49,042 bases of DNA, taken from the NCBI RefSeq assembly GCF_000003605.2, contig NW_003136327.1, positions 1-49,042 of the forward strand, given 5' to 3'. The stretch is from Saccoglossus kowalevskii (lineage: Eukaryota; Hemichordata; Enteropneusta; Harrimaniidae). The position numbers and the translations under genes are program-made. The notes beneath the pieces were generated by a model. The model did not search any database, was not told where the DNA came from, and saw only the letters and a list, made by a program, of their open reading frames with translations. Each line of letters begins with the position of its first letter. Position 1 is the stretch's first letter. Below, one piece after another: positions 1 to 11,530 of the stretch.

Positions 1-265
1 TCATGTTATTGCAGTCCCCATTTGTTTGCATAGCTATGCAGGCCCTCCATGGAGGTTTGTAGACTTCTTGACTTTCTGACATGATGACAATGTCATCTGC
101 ATATAACAAACATGGTATTAACTTGTTATTAAGCTGTGGAGGAAAGTTGTTTTGGTTGTTTAGCTCATCAATTAAATCATTTATGTAGATGTTAAAAAGT
201 GTGGGACTTAATGGACATCCCTGCCTAACACCATTTTCCAGGTTGAATCTTGGTATTTTCTTGCA
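1..265 (-). pseudogene. Reverse transcriptase pseudogene, motif B/C part
   Basis: On the minus strand the frame is open from 265 to about 65. It contains RFNLENGVRQGCPLSP (the core motif is encoded at 203-235), then TLFNIYINDL, and then LLYADDIV, with the catalytic YADD box at 92-103. At about 64/65 the frame breaks, apparently by loss of one base. The adjacent frame carries the expected continuation LQTSMEGLHSYANKWGLQ (62 down to 9), and then a TAA at 6-8, which fits a further small deletion. The catalytic Asp pair is intact but the gene is broken at least twice. A TGA at 266-268 lies at the junction with the inserted element and comes partly from that element. Confidence 0.9.
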
Positions 266-266
266 T

Positions 267-440
267 CAGGGTTTGCGCTAGTGTCTCGGCAAGACGAGTC
301 CCACTTACAAAAGTTTAAGAAATTGAAATTTGACCCTGGATAACTTTATTAGAGATTGGACCCCAGCTTGCCTGAAAAACTGGGTCCCTCTTCAATAATT
401 GGAGTCCGGGAAGCAAAATATGGGGTTAACGCAATCCCTG
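267..440. mobile_element. Small DNA transposon-like element (MITE, possibly hAT-like) inside the LINE
   Basis: The left end reads CAGGGTTTGCGCTA, and the reverse complement of the right end reads CAGGGATTGCGTTA. That is 12 matches in 14, placed exactly at the two edges of the gap in the reverse transcriptase. The 174 bp between them has no coding potential and no likeness to the RT. CAGGG-type ends and this size would suit a hAT-like MITE, but the expected 8-bp target-site duplication is absent: the flanks are TCTTGCAT and AGTTTAAC. Either the flanks have eroded or the superfamily is different. The LINE was therefore hit after, or during, its decay. Confidence 0.65.
358..387. repeat. Internal inverted repeat of the MITE-like element
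   Basis: GGACCCCAG at 358-366 and CTGGGTCC at 380-387 can pair with one unpaired base, leaving a loop of about 13 nt. This adds to the foldback character of the 267-440 element. Its function is unknown. Confidence 0.5.
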
Positions 441-580
441 AGTTTAACTGCACACTGTGTGTTCTGATACATATGTTTGATGACCTTGTATATTGTTTGT
501 TTGCAGCTTGTACATAAGTCCTTCTGTCCAGACAGTGTCAAAACATTTCTTAAGATCTATAAAACAAGCATGTACCCCTG
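441..580 (-). pseudogene. Reverse transcriptase pseudogene, motif A part
   Basis: Reading from 575 downwards on the minus strand gives VHACFIDLKKCFDTVW. This is RT motif A, with the catalytic Asp of FID encoded at 555-557. LINEs usually have Ala where this copy has Cys (KKCFD). The frame continues to about GLMYKLQTNNI, then breaks. A second frame gives KVIKHMYQNTQCAVKL, ending at 440-442 where the inserted element starts. The break sits where related proteins usually have several more residues, so a small deletion probably caused it. The part upstream of motif A is missing because the satellite array begins there. As it stands it cannot encode a working enzyme. Confidence 0.85.
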
Positions 581-595
581 AATCTTTGTGTTTTT

Positions 596-672
596 AGCAT
601 GTGTTGTTATCGTTGCTAGGGACTCAATTCCCACACGTGCACAGGTGACGACTTTCCTATCTTTGTGTTTTT
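596..672 (+). repeat. Reference monomer (first complete unit, equals consensus)
   Basis: The first full unit after the LINE junction matches the array consensus at every position, so it serves as the coordinate frame. It contains an imperfect hairpin: positions 2-9 (GCATGTGT) pair with 38-45 (ACACGTGC) through one G-U wobble, and inside it 24-27 (GGGA) pairs with 34-37 (TCCC). Three CpG sites lie at 16-17, 41-42 and 54-55. Positions 58-77 are pyrimidine-rich and end in TTTTT, directly before AG of the next unit. Confidence 0.95.
634..639. promoter_or_regulatory. CACGTG E-box, repeated in most monomers
   Basis: The palindrome CACGTG is at monomer positions 39-44, followed by GTGCAC (43-48, overlapping) and CAGGTG (47-52). 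CACGTG is the core site of bHLH-ZIP factors such as Myc/Max/USF, and CAGGTG is the core for Snail/ZEB or E-protein factors. The array holds hundreds of copies. Binding is only a possibility: the site may be incidental, and many units carry CATGTG or CACATG variants that would weaken it. Confidence 0.35.
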
Positions 673-3600
673 AGCATGTGTTGTTATCGTTGCTAGGGAC
701 TCAATTCCCACACGTGCACAGATGACGACTTTCCTATCTTTGTGTTTTTAGCATGTGTTGTTATCGTTGCTAGGGACTCAATTCCCACACGTGCACAGGT
801 GACGACTTTCCTATCTTTGTGTTTTTAGCATGTGTTGTTATCGTTGCTAGGGACTCAATTCCCACACGTGCACAGGTGACGACTTTCCTATCTTTGTGTT
901 TTTAGCATGTGTTGTTATCGTTGCTAGGGACTCAATTCCCGCACGTGCACAGGTGACGACTTTCCTATCTTTGTGTTTTTAGCAGGTGTTGTTATCGTTG
1001 CTAGGGACTCAATTCCCACACGTGCACAGGTGACGACTTTCCTATCTTTGTGTTTTTAGCATGTGTTGTTATCGTTGCTAGGGACTCAATTCCCACACGT
1101 GCACAGGTGACGACTTTCCTATCTTTGTGTTTTTAGCATGTGTTGTTATCGTTGCTAGGGACTCAATTCCCACACGTGCACAGATGACGACTTTCCTATC
1201 TTTGTGTTTTTAGCATGTGTTGTTATCGTTGCTAGGGACTCAATTCCCACACGTGCACAGGTGACGACTTTCCTATCTTTGTGTTTTTAGCATGTGTTGT
1301 TATCGTTGCTAGGGACTCAATTCCCACACGTGCACAGGTGACGACTTTCCTATCTTTGTGTTTTTAGCATGTGTTGTTATCGTTGCTAGGGACTCAATTC
1401 CCACATGTGCACAGGTGACGACTTTCCTATCTTTGTGTTTTTAGCATGTGTTGTTATCGTTGCTAGGGACTCAATTCCCACACGTGCACAGGTGACAACT
1501 TTCCTATCTTTGTGTTTTTAGCATGTGTTGTTATCGTTGCTAGGGACTCGATTCCCACATGTGCACAGGTGACGACTTTCCTATCTTTGTGTTTTTAGCA
1601 TGTGTTGTTATCGTTGCTAGGGACTCAATTCCCACACGTGCACAGGTGACGACTTTCCTATCTTTGTGTTTTTAGCATGTGTTGTTATCGTTGCTAGGGA
1701 CTCAATTCCCACACGTGCACAGGTGACGACTTTCCTATCTTTGTGTTTTTAGCATGTGTTGTTATCGTTGCTTGGGACTCAATTCCCACACGTGCACAGG
1801 TGACGAATTTTCTATCTTTGTGTTTTTAGCATGTGTTGTTATCGTTGCTTGGGACTCAATTCCCACACGTGCACAGGTGACGACTTTCCTATCTTTGTGT
1901 TTTTAGCATGTGTTGTTATCGTTGCTAGGGACTCAATTCCCACACGTGCACAGGTGACGACTTTCCTATCTTTGTGTTTTTAGCATGTGTTGTTATCATT
2001 GCTAGGGACTCAATTCCCACACGTGCACAGGTGACGACTTTCCTATCTTTGTGTTTTTAGCATGTGTTGTTATCGTTGCTAGGGACTCAATTCCCACACG
2101 TGCACAGGTGTCGACTTTTCTATCTTTGTGTTTTTAGCATGTGTTGTTATCATTGCTAGGGACTCAATTCCCGCACGTGCACAGGTGACGACTTTCCTAT
2201 CTTTGTGTTTTTAGCACGTGTTGTTATCGTTGCTAGGGACTCAATTCCCACACGTGCACAGGTGACAACTTTCCTATCTTTGTGTTTTTAGCATGTGTTG
2301 TTATCGTTGCTAGGGACTCAATTCCCACACGTGCACAGGTGACGACTTTCCTATCTTTGTGTTTTTAGCATGTGTTGTTATCGTTGCTAGGGACTCAATT
2401 CCCACACGTGCACAGGTGACGACTTTTCTATCTTTGTGTTTTTAGCATGTGTTGTTATCGTTGCTAGGGACTCAATTCCCACACGTGCACAGGTGACGAC
2501 TTTCCTATCTTTGTGTTTTTAGCATGTGTTGTTATCGTTGCTAGGGACTCAATTCCCACACGTGCACAGGTGACGACTTTCCTATCTTTGTGTTTTTAGC
2601 ATGTGTTGTTATCGTTGCTAGGGACTCAATTCCCACACGTGCACAGGTGACGACTTTCCTATCTTTGTGTTTTTAGCATGTGTTGTTATCGTTGCTAGGG
2701 ACTCAATTCCCACACGTGCACAGGTGACGACTTTCCTATCTTTGTGTTTTTAGCATGTGTTGTTATCGTTGCTAGGGACTCAATTCCCACACGTGCACAG
2801 GTGACGACTTTCCTATCTTTGTGTTTTTAGCATGTGTTGTTATCGTTGCTAGGGACTCAATTCCCACACGTGCACAGGTGACGACTTTCCTATCTTTGTG
2901 TTTTTAGCATGTGTTGTTATCGTTGCTAGGGACTCAATTCCCACACGTGCACAGGTGACGACTTTCCTATCTTTGTGTTTTTAGCATGTGTTGTTATCGT
3001 TGCTAGGGACTCAATTCCCACACGTGCACAGGTGACGACTTTCCTATCTTTGTGTTTTTAGCATGTGTTGTTATCGTTGCTAAGAACTCAATTCCCACAC
3101 GTGCACAGGTGACGACTTTCCTATCTTTGTGTTTTTAGCATGTGTTGTTATCGTTGCTAGGAAGTCAATTCCCACACGTGCACAGGTGACGACTTTCCTA
3201 TCTTTGTGTTTTTAGCATGTGTTGTTATCGTTGCTAGGGACTCAATTCCCACACGTGCACAGGTGACGACTTTCCTATCTTTGTGTTTTTAGCATGTGTT
3301 GTTATCGTTGCTAGGGACTCAATTCCCACACGTGCACAGGTGACGACTTTCCTATCTTTGTGTTTTTAGCATGTGTTGTTATCGTTGCTAGGGACTCAAT
3401 TCCCACACGTGCACAGGTGACGACTTTCCTATCTTTGTGTTTTTAGCATGTGTTGTTATCGTTGCTAGGGACTCAATTCCCACACGTGCACAGGTGACGA
3501 CTTTCCTATCTTTGTGTTTTTAGCATGTGTTGTTATCGTTGCTAGGGACTCAATTCCCACACGTGCACAGGTGACGACTTTCCTATCTTTGTGTTTTTAG

Positions 3601-3989
3601 CATGTGTTGTTATCGTTGCTAGGGACTCAATTCCCACACGTGCACAGGTGACGACTTTCCTATCTTTGTGTTTTTAGCATGTGTTGTTATCGTTGCTAAG
3701 AACTCACTTCCCACACGTGCACAGGTGACGACTTTCCTATCTTTGTGTTTTTAGCATGTGTTGTTATCGTTGCTAGGGACTCAATTCCCACACGTGCACA
3801 GGTGACGACTTTCCTATCTTTGTGTTTTTAGCATGTGTTGTTATCGTTGCTAGGGACTCAATTCCCACACGTGCACAGGTGACATCTTTCCTATCTTTGT
3901 GTTTTTAGCATGTGTTGTTATCGTTGCTATGGACTCAATTGCCGCACGTGCACAGGTGACGACTTTCCTATCTTTGTGTTTTTACTATG

Positions 3990-4740
3990 TGTTGTTATCG
4001 TTGCTAGGGACTCAATTCCCACACGTGCACAGGTGACGACTTTCCTATCTTTGTGTTTTTAGCATGTGTTGTTATCGTTGCTAGGGACTCAATTCCCACA
4101 CGTGCACAGGTGACATCTTTCCTATCTTTGTGTTTTTAGCATGTGTTGTTATCGTTGCTATGGACTCAATTGCCGCACGTGCACAGGTGACGACTTTCCT
4201 ATCTTTGTGTTTTTACTATGTGTTGTTATCGTTGCTAGGGACTCAATTCCCACACGTGCACAGGTGACGACTTTCCTATCTTTGTGTTTTTAGCATGTGT
4301 TGTTATCGTTGCTAGGGACTCAATTCCCACACATGCACAGGTGACGACTTTCCTATCTTTGTCTTTTTAGCATGTGTTGTTATCGTTGCTAGGGACTCAA
4401 TTCCCACACGTGCACATGTGACGACTTTCCTATCTTTGTGTTTTTAGCATGTGTTGTTATCGTTGCTAGGGACTCAATTCCCACACGTGCACAGGTGACG
4501 ACTTTCCTATCTTTGTGTTTTTAGCATGTGTTGTTATCGTTGCTTGGGACTCAATTCCCACACGTGCACATGTGACGACTTTCCTACATGTATCGTTGTG
4601 TTTTTAGCATGTGTTGTTATCGTTGCTAGGGACTCCATTCCCACACGTGCACAGGTGACGACTTTCCTATCTTTGTGTTTTTAGCATGTGTTGTTATCGT
4701 TGCTTGGGACTCAATTCCCACACGTGCACAGGTGATGACT
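3990..4740 (+). repeat. Block G, copy 1, shared by left and right zones (copy 2 at about 43906-44656)
   Basis: Markers recur at +39,916: GACATCTTT 4112/44028, GCTATGGACTCAATTGCCG, TTTTACTATG, TTTGTCTTT, and the 6-bp longer TTCCTACATGTATCG 4581/44497. Beyond this the match continues with monomer gains or losses: TAAGAACTC 5089/44697 (four units fewer) and TTCCTACAC 5253/44938 (three fewer). In the left zone the first markers are also doubled at 231 bp (3881/4112), a three-unit local duplication absent on the right. Confidence 0.85.
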
Positions 4741-7700
4741 TTCCTATCTTTGTTTTTTTAGCATGTGTTGTTATCGTTGCTAGGGACTCAATTCCCACAC
4801 GTGCACAGGTGACGACTTTCCTATCTTTGTGTTTTTAGCATGTGTTGTTATCGTTGCTAGGGACTCAATTCCCACACGTGCACAGGTGACGACTTTCCTA
4901 TCTTTGTGTTTTTAGCATGTGTTGTTATCGTTGCTAGGGACTCAATTCCCACACGTGCACAGGTGACGACTTTCCTATCTTTGTGTTTTTAGCATGTGTT
5001 GTTATCGTTGCTAGGGACTCAATTCCCACACGTGCACAGGTGACGACTTTCCTATCTTTGTGTTTTTAGCATGTGTTGTTATCGTTGCTAAGAACTCAAT
5101 TCCCACACGTGCACAGGTGACGACTTTCCTATCTTTGTGTTTTTAGCATGTGTTGTTATCGTTGCTAGGAAGTCAATTCCCACACGTGCACAGGTGGCGA
5201 CTTTCCTATCTTTGTGTTTTTAGCATGTGTTGTTATCGTTGCTAGGGACTCAATTCCTACACGTGCACAGGTGACGACTTTCCTATCTTTGTGTTTTTAG
5301 CATGTGTTGTTATCGTTGCTAGGGACTCAATTCCCACACGTGCACAGGTGACGACTTTCCTATCTTTGTGTTTTTAGCATGTGTTGTTATCGTTGCTAGG
5401 GACTCAATTCCCACACGTGCACAGGTGACGACTTTCCTATCTTTGTGTTTTTAGCATGTGTTGTTATCGTTGCTAGGGACTCAATTCCCACACGTGCACA
5501 GGTGACGACTTTCCTATCTTTGTGTTTTTAGCATGTGTTGTTATCGTTGCTAGGGACTCAATTCCCACACGTGCACAGGTGACGACTTTCCTATCGTTGT
5601 GTTTTTAGCATGTGTTGTTATCGTTGCTAGGGACTCAATTCCCACACGTGCACAGGTGACGACTTTCCTATCTTTGTGTTTTTAGCATGTGTTGTTATCG
5701 TTGCTAGGGACTCAATTCCCACACGTGCACAGGTGACGACTTTCCTATCTTTGTGTTTTTAGCATGTGTTGTTGTCGTTGCTAGGGACTCAATTCCCACA
5801 CGTGCACAGGTGACGACTTTCCTATCTTTGTGTTTTTAGCATGTGTTGTTATCGTTGCTAGGGACTCAATTCCCACACGTGCACAGGTGACGACTTTCCT
5901 ATCTTTGTGTTTTTAGCATGTGTTGTTATCGTTGCTAGGGACTCACAGGTGACGACTTTCCTATCTTTGTGTTTTTAGCATGTGTTGTTATCGTTGCTAG
6001 GGACTCAATTCCCACACGTGCACAGGTGACGACTTTCCTATCTTTGTGTTTTTAGCATGTGTTGTTATCGTTGCTACATGTGTAGGGATTCAATTCCCAC
6101 ACGTGCACAGGTGACGACTTTCCTATCTTTGTGTTTTTAGCATGTGTTGTTATCGTTGCTAGGGACTCAATTCCCACACGTGCACAGGTGACGACTTTCC
6201 TATCTTTGTGTTTTTAGCATGTGTTGTTATCGTTGCTAGGGACTCAATTCCCACACGTGCACAGGTGACGACTTTCCTATCTTTGTGTTTTTAGCATGTG
6301 TTGTTATCGTTGCTAGGGACTCAATTCCCACACGTGCACAGGTGACGACTTTCCTATCTTTGTGTTTTTAGCATGTGTTATCGTTGCTAGGGACTCAATT
6401 CCCACACGTGCACAGGTGACGAGTTTCCTATCTTTGTGTTTTTAGCATGTGTTGTTATCGTTGCTAGGGACTCAATTCCCACACGTGCACAGGTGACGAG
6501 TTTCCTATCTTTGTGTTTTTAGCATGTGTTGTTATCGTTGCTAGGGACTCAATTCCCACACGTGCACAGGTGACGACTTTCCTATCTTTGTGTTTTTAGC
6601 ATGTGTTGTTATCGTTGCTAGGGACTCAATTCCCACACGTGCACAGGTGACAACTTTCCTATCTTTGTGTTTTTAGCATGTGTTATCGTTGCTAGGGACT
6701 CAATTCCCACACGTGCACAGGTGACGACTTTCCTATCTTTGTGTTTTTAGCATGTGTTGTTATCGTTGCTAGGGACTCAATTCCCACACGTTGCACAGGT
6801 GACGACTTTCCTATCTTTGTGTTTTTTAGCATGTGTTGTTATCGTTGCTAGGGACTCAATTCCCACACGTGCACAGGTGACGACTTTCCTATCTTTGTGT
6901 TTTTAGCATGTGTTGTTATCGTTGCTAGGGACTCAATTCCCACACGTGCACAGGTGACGACTTTCCTATCTTTGTGTTTTTAGCATGTGTTGTTATCGTT
7001 GCTACATGTGTAGGGACTCAATTCCCACACGTGCACAGGTGTCGACTTTCCTATCTTTGTGTTTTTAGCATGTGTTGTTATCGTTGCTAGGGACTCCATT
7101 CCCACATGTGCACAGGTGACGACTTTCCTATCTTTGTGTTTTTAGCATGTGTTGTTATCGTTGCTAGGGACTCAATTCCCACACGTGCACAGGTGACGAC
7201 TTTCCTATCTTTGTGTTTTTAGCATGTGTTGTTATCGTTGCTAGGGACTCAATTCCCACACGTGCACAGGTGACGACTTTCCTATCTTTGTGTTTTTAGC
7301 ATGTGTTGTTATCGTTGCTAGGGACTCAATTCCCACATGTGCACAGGTGACGACTTTCCTATCTTTGTGTTTTTAGCATGTGTTGTTATCGTTGCTAGGG
7401 ACTCAATTCCCACACGTGCACAGGTGACGACTTTCCTATCTTTGTGTTTTTAGCATGTGTTGTTGTCGTTGCTAGGGACTCAATTCCCACACGTGCACAG
7501 GTGACGACTTTCCTATCTTTGTGTTTTTAGCATGTGTTGTTATCGTTGCTAGGGACTCAATTCCCACACGTGCACAGGTGACGACTTTCCTATCTTTGTG
7601 TTTTTAGCATGTGTTGTTGTCGTTGCTAGGGACTCAATTCCCACACGTGCACAGGTGACGACTTTCCTATCTTTGTGTTTTTAGCATGTGTTGTTATCGT

Positions 7701-8085
7701 TGCTTGGGACTCAATTCCCACACGTGCACAGGTGACGACTTTCCTATCTTTGTGTTTTTAGCATGTGTTGTTGTCGTTGCTAGGGACTCAATTCCCACAC
7801 GTGCACATGTGACGACTTTCCTATCTTTGTGTTTTTAGCATGTGTTGTTATCGTTGCTAGGGACTCAATTCCCACACGTGCACAGGTGACGACTTTTCTA
7901 TCTTTGTGTTTTTAGCATGTGTTGTTATCGTTGCTAGGGACTCAATTCCCACACGTGCACAGGTGACAACTTTCCTATCTGTGTTCTTAGCATGTGTTGT
8001 TATCGTTGCTAGGGACTCAATTCCCGCACGTGCACAGGTGACGACTTTCCTATCTTTGTGTTTTTAGCATGTGTTGTTATCGTTG

Positions 8086-8398
8086 CTAGGGACTCAATTC
8101 CCACACGTGCACAGGTGACGACTTTCCTATCTTTGTGTTTTTAGCATGTGTTGTTATCGTTGCTAGGGACTCAATTCCCACACGTGCACAGGTGACGACG
8201 TTCCTATCTTTGTGTTTTTTAGCATGTGTTGTTATTGTTGCTAGGGACTCCATTCCCACACGTGCACAGGTGACAACTTTCCCGTGCACAGGTGACAACT
8301 TTCCTATCTTTGTGTTTTTAGCTTGTGTTGTTATCGTTGCTTGGGACTCAATTCCCACATGTGCACATGTGACAACTTTCCTATCTTTGTGTTTTTAG
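8086..8398 (+). repeat. Dispersed block A, copy 1 (others at 26128-26362, 27189-27501, 28615-28927)
   Basis: This 313-bp block carries a distinctive set: GACGTTCC, a T6 run, ATTGTTGC, CTCCATT, GACAAC, the 22-bp duplication, GCTTGTG, GCTTGGG and CACATGTGCACATG. The same set recurs at 27189 and 28615 with no difference that I noticed, 19,103 and 20,529 bp away. A variant at 26128-26362 lacks the T6 run. The frame shifts within the block give open frames of up to 90 codons on both strands, but these are by-products of the block's length variants, not genes. Confidence 0.85.
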
Positions 8399-11300
8399 CA
8401 TGTGTTGTTATCGTTGCTAGGGACTCAATTCCCACACGTGCACAGGTGACGACTTTCCTATCTTTGTGTTTTTAGCATGTGTTGTTATCGTTGCTAGGGA
8501 CTCAATTCCCACACGTGCACAGGTGACGACTTTCCTATCTTTGTGTTTTTAGCATGTGTTGTTATTGTTGCTAGGGACTCAATTCCCACACGTGCACAGG
8601 TGACGACTTTCCTATCTTTGTGTTTTTAGCATGTGTTGTTATCGTTGCTAGGGACTCAATTCCCACATGTGCACAGGTGACGACTTTCTTATCTTTGTGT
8701 TTTTAGCATGTGTTGTTATCGTTGCTAGGGACTCAATTCCCACACGTGCACAGGTGACGACTTTCCTATCTTTGTGTTTTTAGCATGTGTTGTTATCGTT
8801 GCTAGGGACTCAATTCCCACACGTGCACAGGTGACGACTTTCCTATCTTCGTGTTTTTAGCATGTGTTGTTATCGTTGCTAGGGACTCAATTCCCACACG
8901 TGCACAGGTGACGACTTTCCTATCTTTGTGTTTTTAGCATGTGTTGTTATCGTTGCTAGGGAGTCAATTCCCACACGTGCACAGGTGACGACTTTCCTAT
9001 CTTTGTGTTTTTAGCATGTGTTGTTATCGTTGCTAGGGACTCAATTCCCACACGTGCACAGGTGACGACTTTCCTATCTTTGTGTTTTTAGCATGTGTTG
9101 TTATCGTTGCTAGGGACTCAATTCCCACACGTGCACAGGTGACGACTTTCCTATCTTTGTGTTTTTAGCATGTGTTGTTATCGTTGCTAGGGACTCAATT
9201 CCCACACGTGCACAGGTGACGACTTTCCTATCTTTGTGTTTTTAGCATGTGTTGTTATCGTTGCTTGGGACTCAATTCCCACACGTGCACAGGTGACGAC
9301 TTTCCTATCTTTGTGTTTTTAGCATGTGTTGTTATCGTTGCTAGGGACTCAATTCCCGCACGTGCACAGGTGACGACTTTCCTATCTTTGTGTTTTTAGC
9401 ATGTGTTGTTATCGTTGCTAGGGACTCAATTCCCACACGTGCACAGGTGACGACTTTCCTATCTTTGTGTTTTTAGCATGTGTTGTTATCGTTGCTAGGT
9501 ACTCAATTCCCACACGTGCACAGGTGACGACTTTCCTATCTTTGTGTTTTTAGCATGTGTTGTTATCGTTGCTAGGGACTCAATTCCCACACGTGCACAG
9601 GTGACGACTTTCCTATCTTTGTGTTTTTAGCATGTGTTGTTATCGTTGCTTGGGACTCAATTCCCACACGTGCACAGGTGACGACTTTCCTATCTTTGTG
9701 TTTTTAGCATGTGTTGTTATCGTTGCTAGGTACTCAATTCCCACACGTGCACAGGTGACGACTTTCCTATCTTTGTGTTTTTAGCATGTGTTGTTATCGT
9801 TGCTAGGGACTCAATTCCCACACGTGCACAGGTGACGACTTTCCTATCTTTGTGTTTTTAGCATGTGTTGTTATCGTTGCTAGGGACTCAATTCCCAAAC
9901 GTGCACAGGTGACGACTTTCCTATCTTTGTGTTTTTAGCATGTGTTGTTGTCGTTGCTAGGGACTCAATTCCCACACGTGTGTTGTTATCGTTGCTAGGG
10001 ACTCAATTCCCACACGTGCGCAGGTGACGACTTTCCTATCTTTGTGTTTTTAGCATGTGTTGTTATCGTTGCTAGGGACTCAATTCCCACACGTGCACAG
10101 GTGACGACTTTTCTATCTTTGTGTTTTTAGCATGTGTTGTTATCGTTGCTAGGGACTCAATTCCCACACGTGCACAGGTGCGACTTTCCTATCTTTGTGT
10201 TTTTAGCATGTGTTGTTATCGTTGCTACATGTGTAGGGACTCAATTCCCACACGTGCACAGGTGACGACTTTCCTATCTTTGTGTTTTTAGCATGTGTTG
10301 TTATCGTTGCTAGGGACTCAATTCCCACACGTGCACAGGTGACGACTTTCCTATCTTTGTATTTTTAGCATGTGTTGTTATCGTTGCTAGGGACTCAATT
10401 CCCACACGTGCACAGGTGACGACTTTCCTATCTTTGTGTTTTTAGCATGTGTTGTTATCGTTGCTTGGGACTCAATTCCCACACATGCACAGGTGACGAC
10501 TTTCCTATCGTTGTGTTTTTAGCATGTGTTGTTATCGTTGCTAGGGACTCAATTCCCGCACGTGCACAGGTGACGACTTTCCTATCTTTGTGTTTTTAGC
10601 ATGTGTTGTTATCGTTGCTTGGGACTCAATTCCCACACGTGCACATGTGACGACTTTCCTATCTTTGTGTTTTTAGCATGTGTTGTTATCGTTGCTAGGG
10701 ACTCAATTCCCACACGTGCACAGGTGACGACTTTCCTATCTTTGTGTTTTTATCATGTGTTGTTATCGTTGCTAGGGACTCAATTCCCACACGTGCACAG
10801 GTGACGACTTTCCTATCTTTGTGTTTTTAGCATGTGTTGTTATCGTTGCTAGGGACTCAATTCCCACACGTGCACAGGTGACGACTTTCCTATCTTTGTG
10901 TTTTTAGCATGTGTTGTTATCGTTGCTAGGGACTCAATTCCCACACGTGCACAGGTGACGACTTTCCTATCTTTGTGTTTTTAGCATGTGTTGTTATCGT
11001 TGCTAGGGACTCAATTCCCGCACGTGCACAGGTGACGACTTTCCTATCTTTGTGTTTTTAGCATGTGTTGTTATCGTTGCTAGGGACTCAATTCCCACAC
11101 GTGCACAGGTGACGACTTTCCTATCTTTGTGTTTTTAGCATGTGTTGTTATCGTTGCTAGGGACTCAATTCCCACACGTGCACAGGTGACGACTTTCCTA
11201 TCTTTGTGTTTTTAGCATGTGTTGTTATCGTTGCTAGGGACTCAATTCCCACACGTGCACAGGTGACGACTTTCCTATCTTTGTGTTTTTAGCATGTGTT

Positions 11301-11530
11301 GTTATCGTTGCTACATGTGTAGGGATTCAATTCCCACACGTGCACAGGTGACGACTTTCCTATCTTTGTGTTTTTAGCATGTGTTGTTATCGTTGCTAGG
11401 GACTCAATTCCCACACGTGCACAGGTGACGACTTTCCTATCTTTGTGTTTTTAGCATGTGTTGTTATCGTTGCTAGGGACTCAATTCCCACACGTGCACA
11501 GGTGACAACTTTCCTATCTTTGTGTTTTTA

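Larger units (their letters stand above)
1..580 (-). mobile_element. Degenerate LINE (non-LTR retrotransposon) fragment, reverse transcriptase region
   Basis: The minus strand reads as two neighbouring parts of one non-LTR reverse transcriptase, at 441-580 (N-terminal side) and 1-265 (C-terminal side), separated by a foreign 174-bp element. Motif order and strand agree across the gap, and 174 is a multiple of 3, so both sides lie in the same frame. The copy is dead: it carries frame breaks and stops, it is cut by the element, and its upstream (5') side ends where the satellite begins. The 3' side runs off the left edge of the window. The FIDLKK, GVRQGCPLSP and YADD motifs are those of animal LINEs in general; I cannot assign a clade with confidence (CR1/Jockey-like is a guess). 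Confidence 0.88.
582..6060 (+). repeat. Left zone: plain 77-bp units
   Basis: This stretch is almost purely 77-mers. It has none of the 85-bp, 38-bp or 99-bp length variants that mark the middle zone. Local structure is limited to rare marked units (TAAGAACTC at 3081 and 5089; GGAAGTC near 3157 and 5166), a three-unit duplication at 3881/4112, a 6-bp longer unit at 4581-4599, and a 62-bp unit with an internal 15-bp deletion (junction at 5944/5945). Confidence 0.85.

Noticed and set aside
259-448. Eight-base target-site duplication around the 267-440 element
   Set aside because: The flanks TCTTGCAT and AGTTTAAC do not match, so none is claimed.
1-580. A functional reverse transcriptase gene
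   Set aside because: There are at least three frame breaks, an inserted element and a missing N-terminal part. Intact YADD and FID motifs alone do not make it active.
617-622. Telomere-like CTAGGG
   Set aside because: It is a single six-base partial match to TTAGGG within a 77-bp unit, with no short-period telomeric run anywhere.
610-625. CENP-B box-like stretch (ATCGTTGCTAGGGA)
   Set aside because: It resembles the box in TCGTTG and GGGA, but it is 2 bp shorter and lacks the spaced CGGG core, so the required positions do not line up.
641-660. NF-kB-like site (GACGACTTTCC)
   Set aside because: The nearest ten bases differ from the kB form at two of the essential leading G positions.
8086-8398. 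Open frames of 60-90 codons on both strands here and at similar sites (10601, 16900, 26128, 27189, 28615, 32099, 32545, 34278, 40727, 46437)
   Set aside because: They are translations of the satellite itself. A 77-bp period shifts frame each unit and normally meets TAG at the unit boundary. Frames lengthen only where length variants shift them. There is no conserved protein feature, no start context, and the same peptide pieces appear in all copies.
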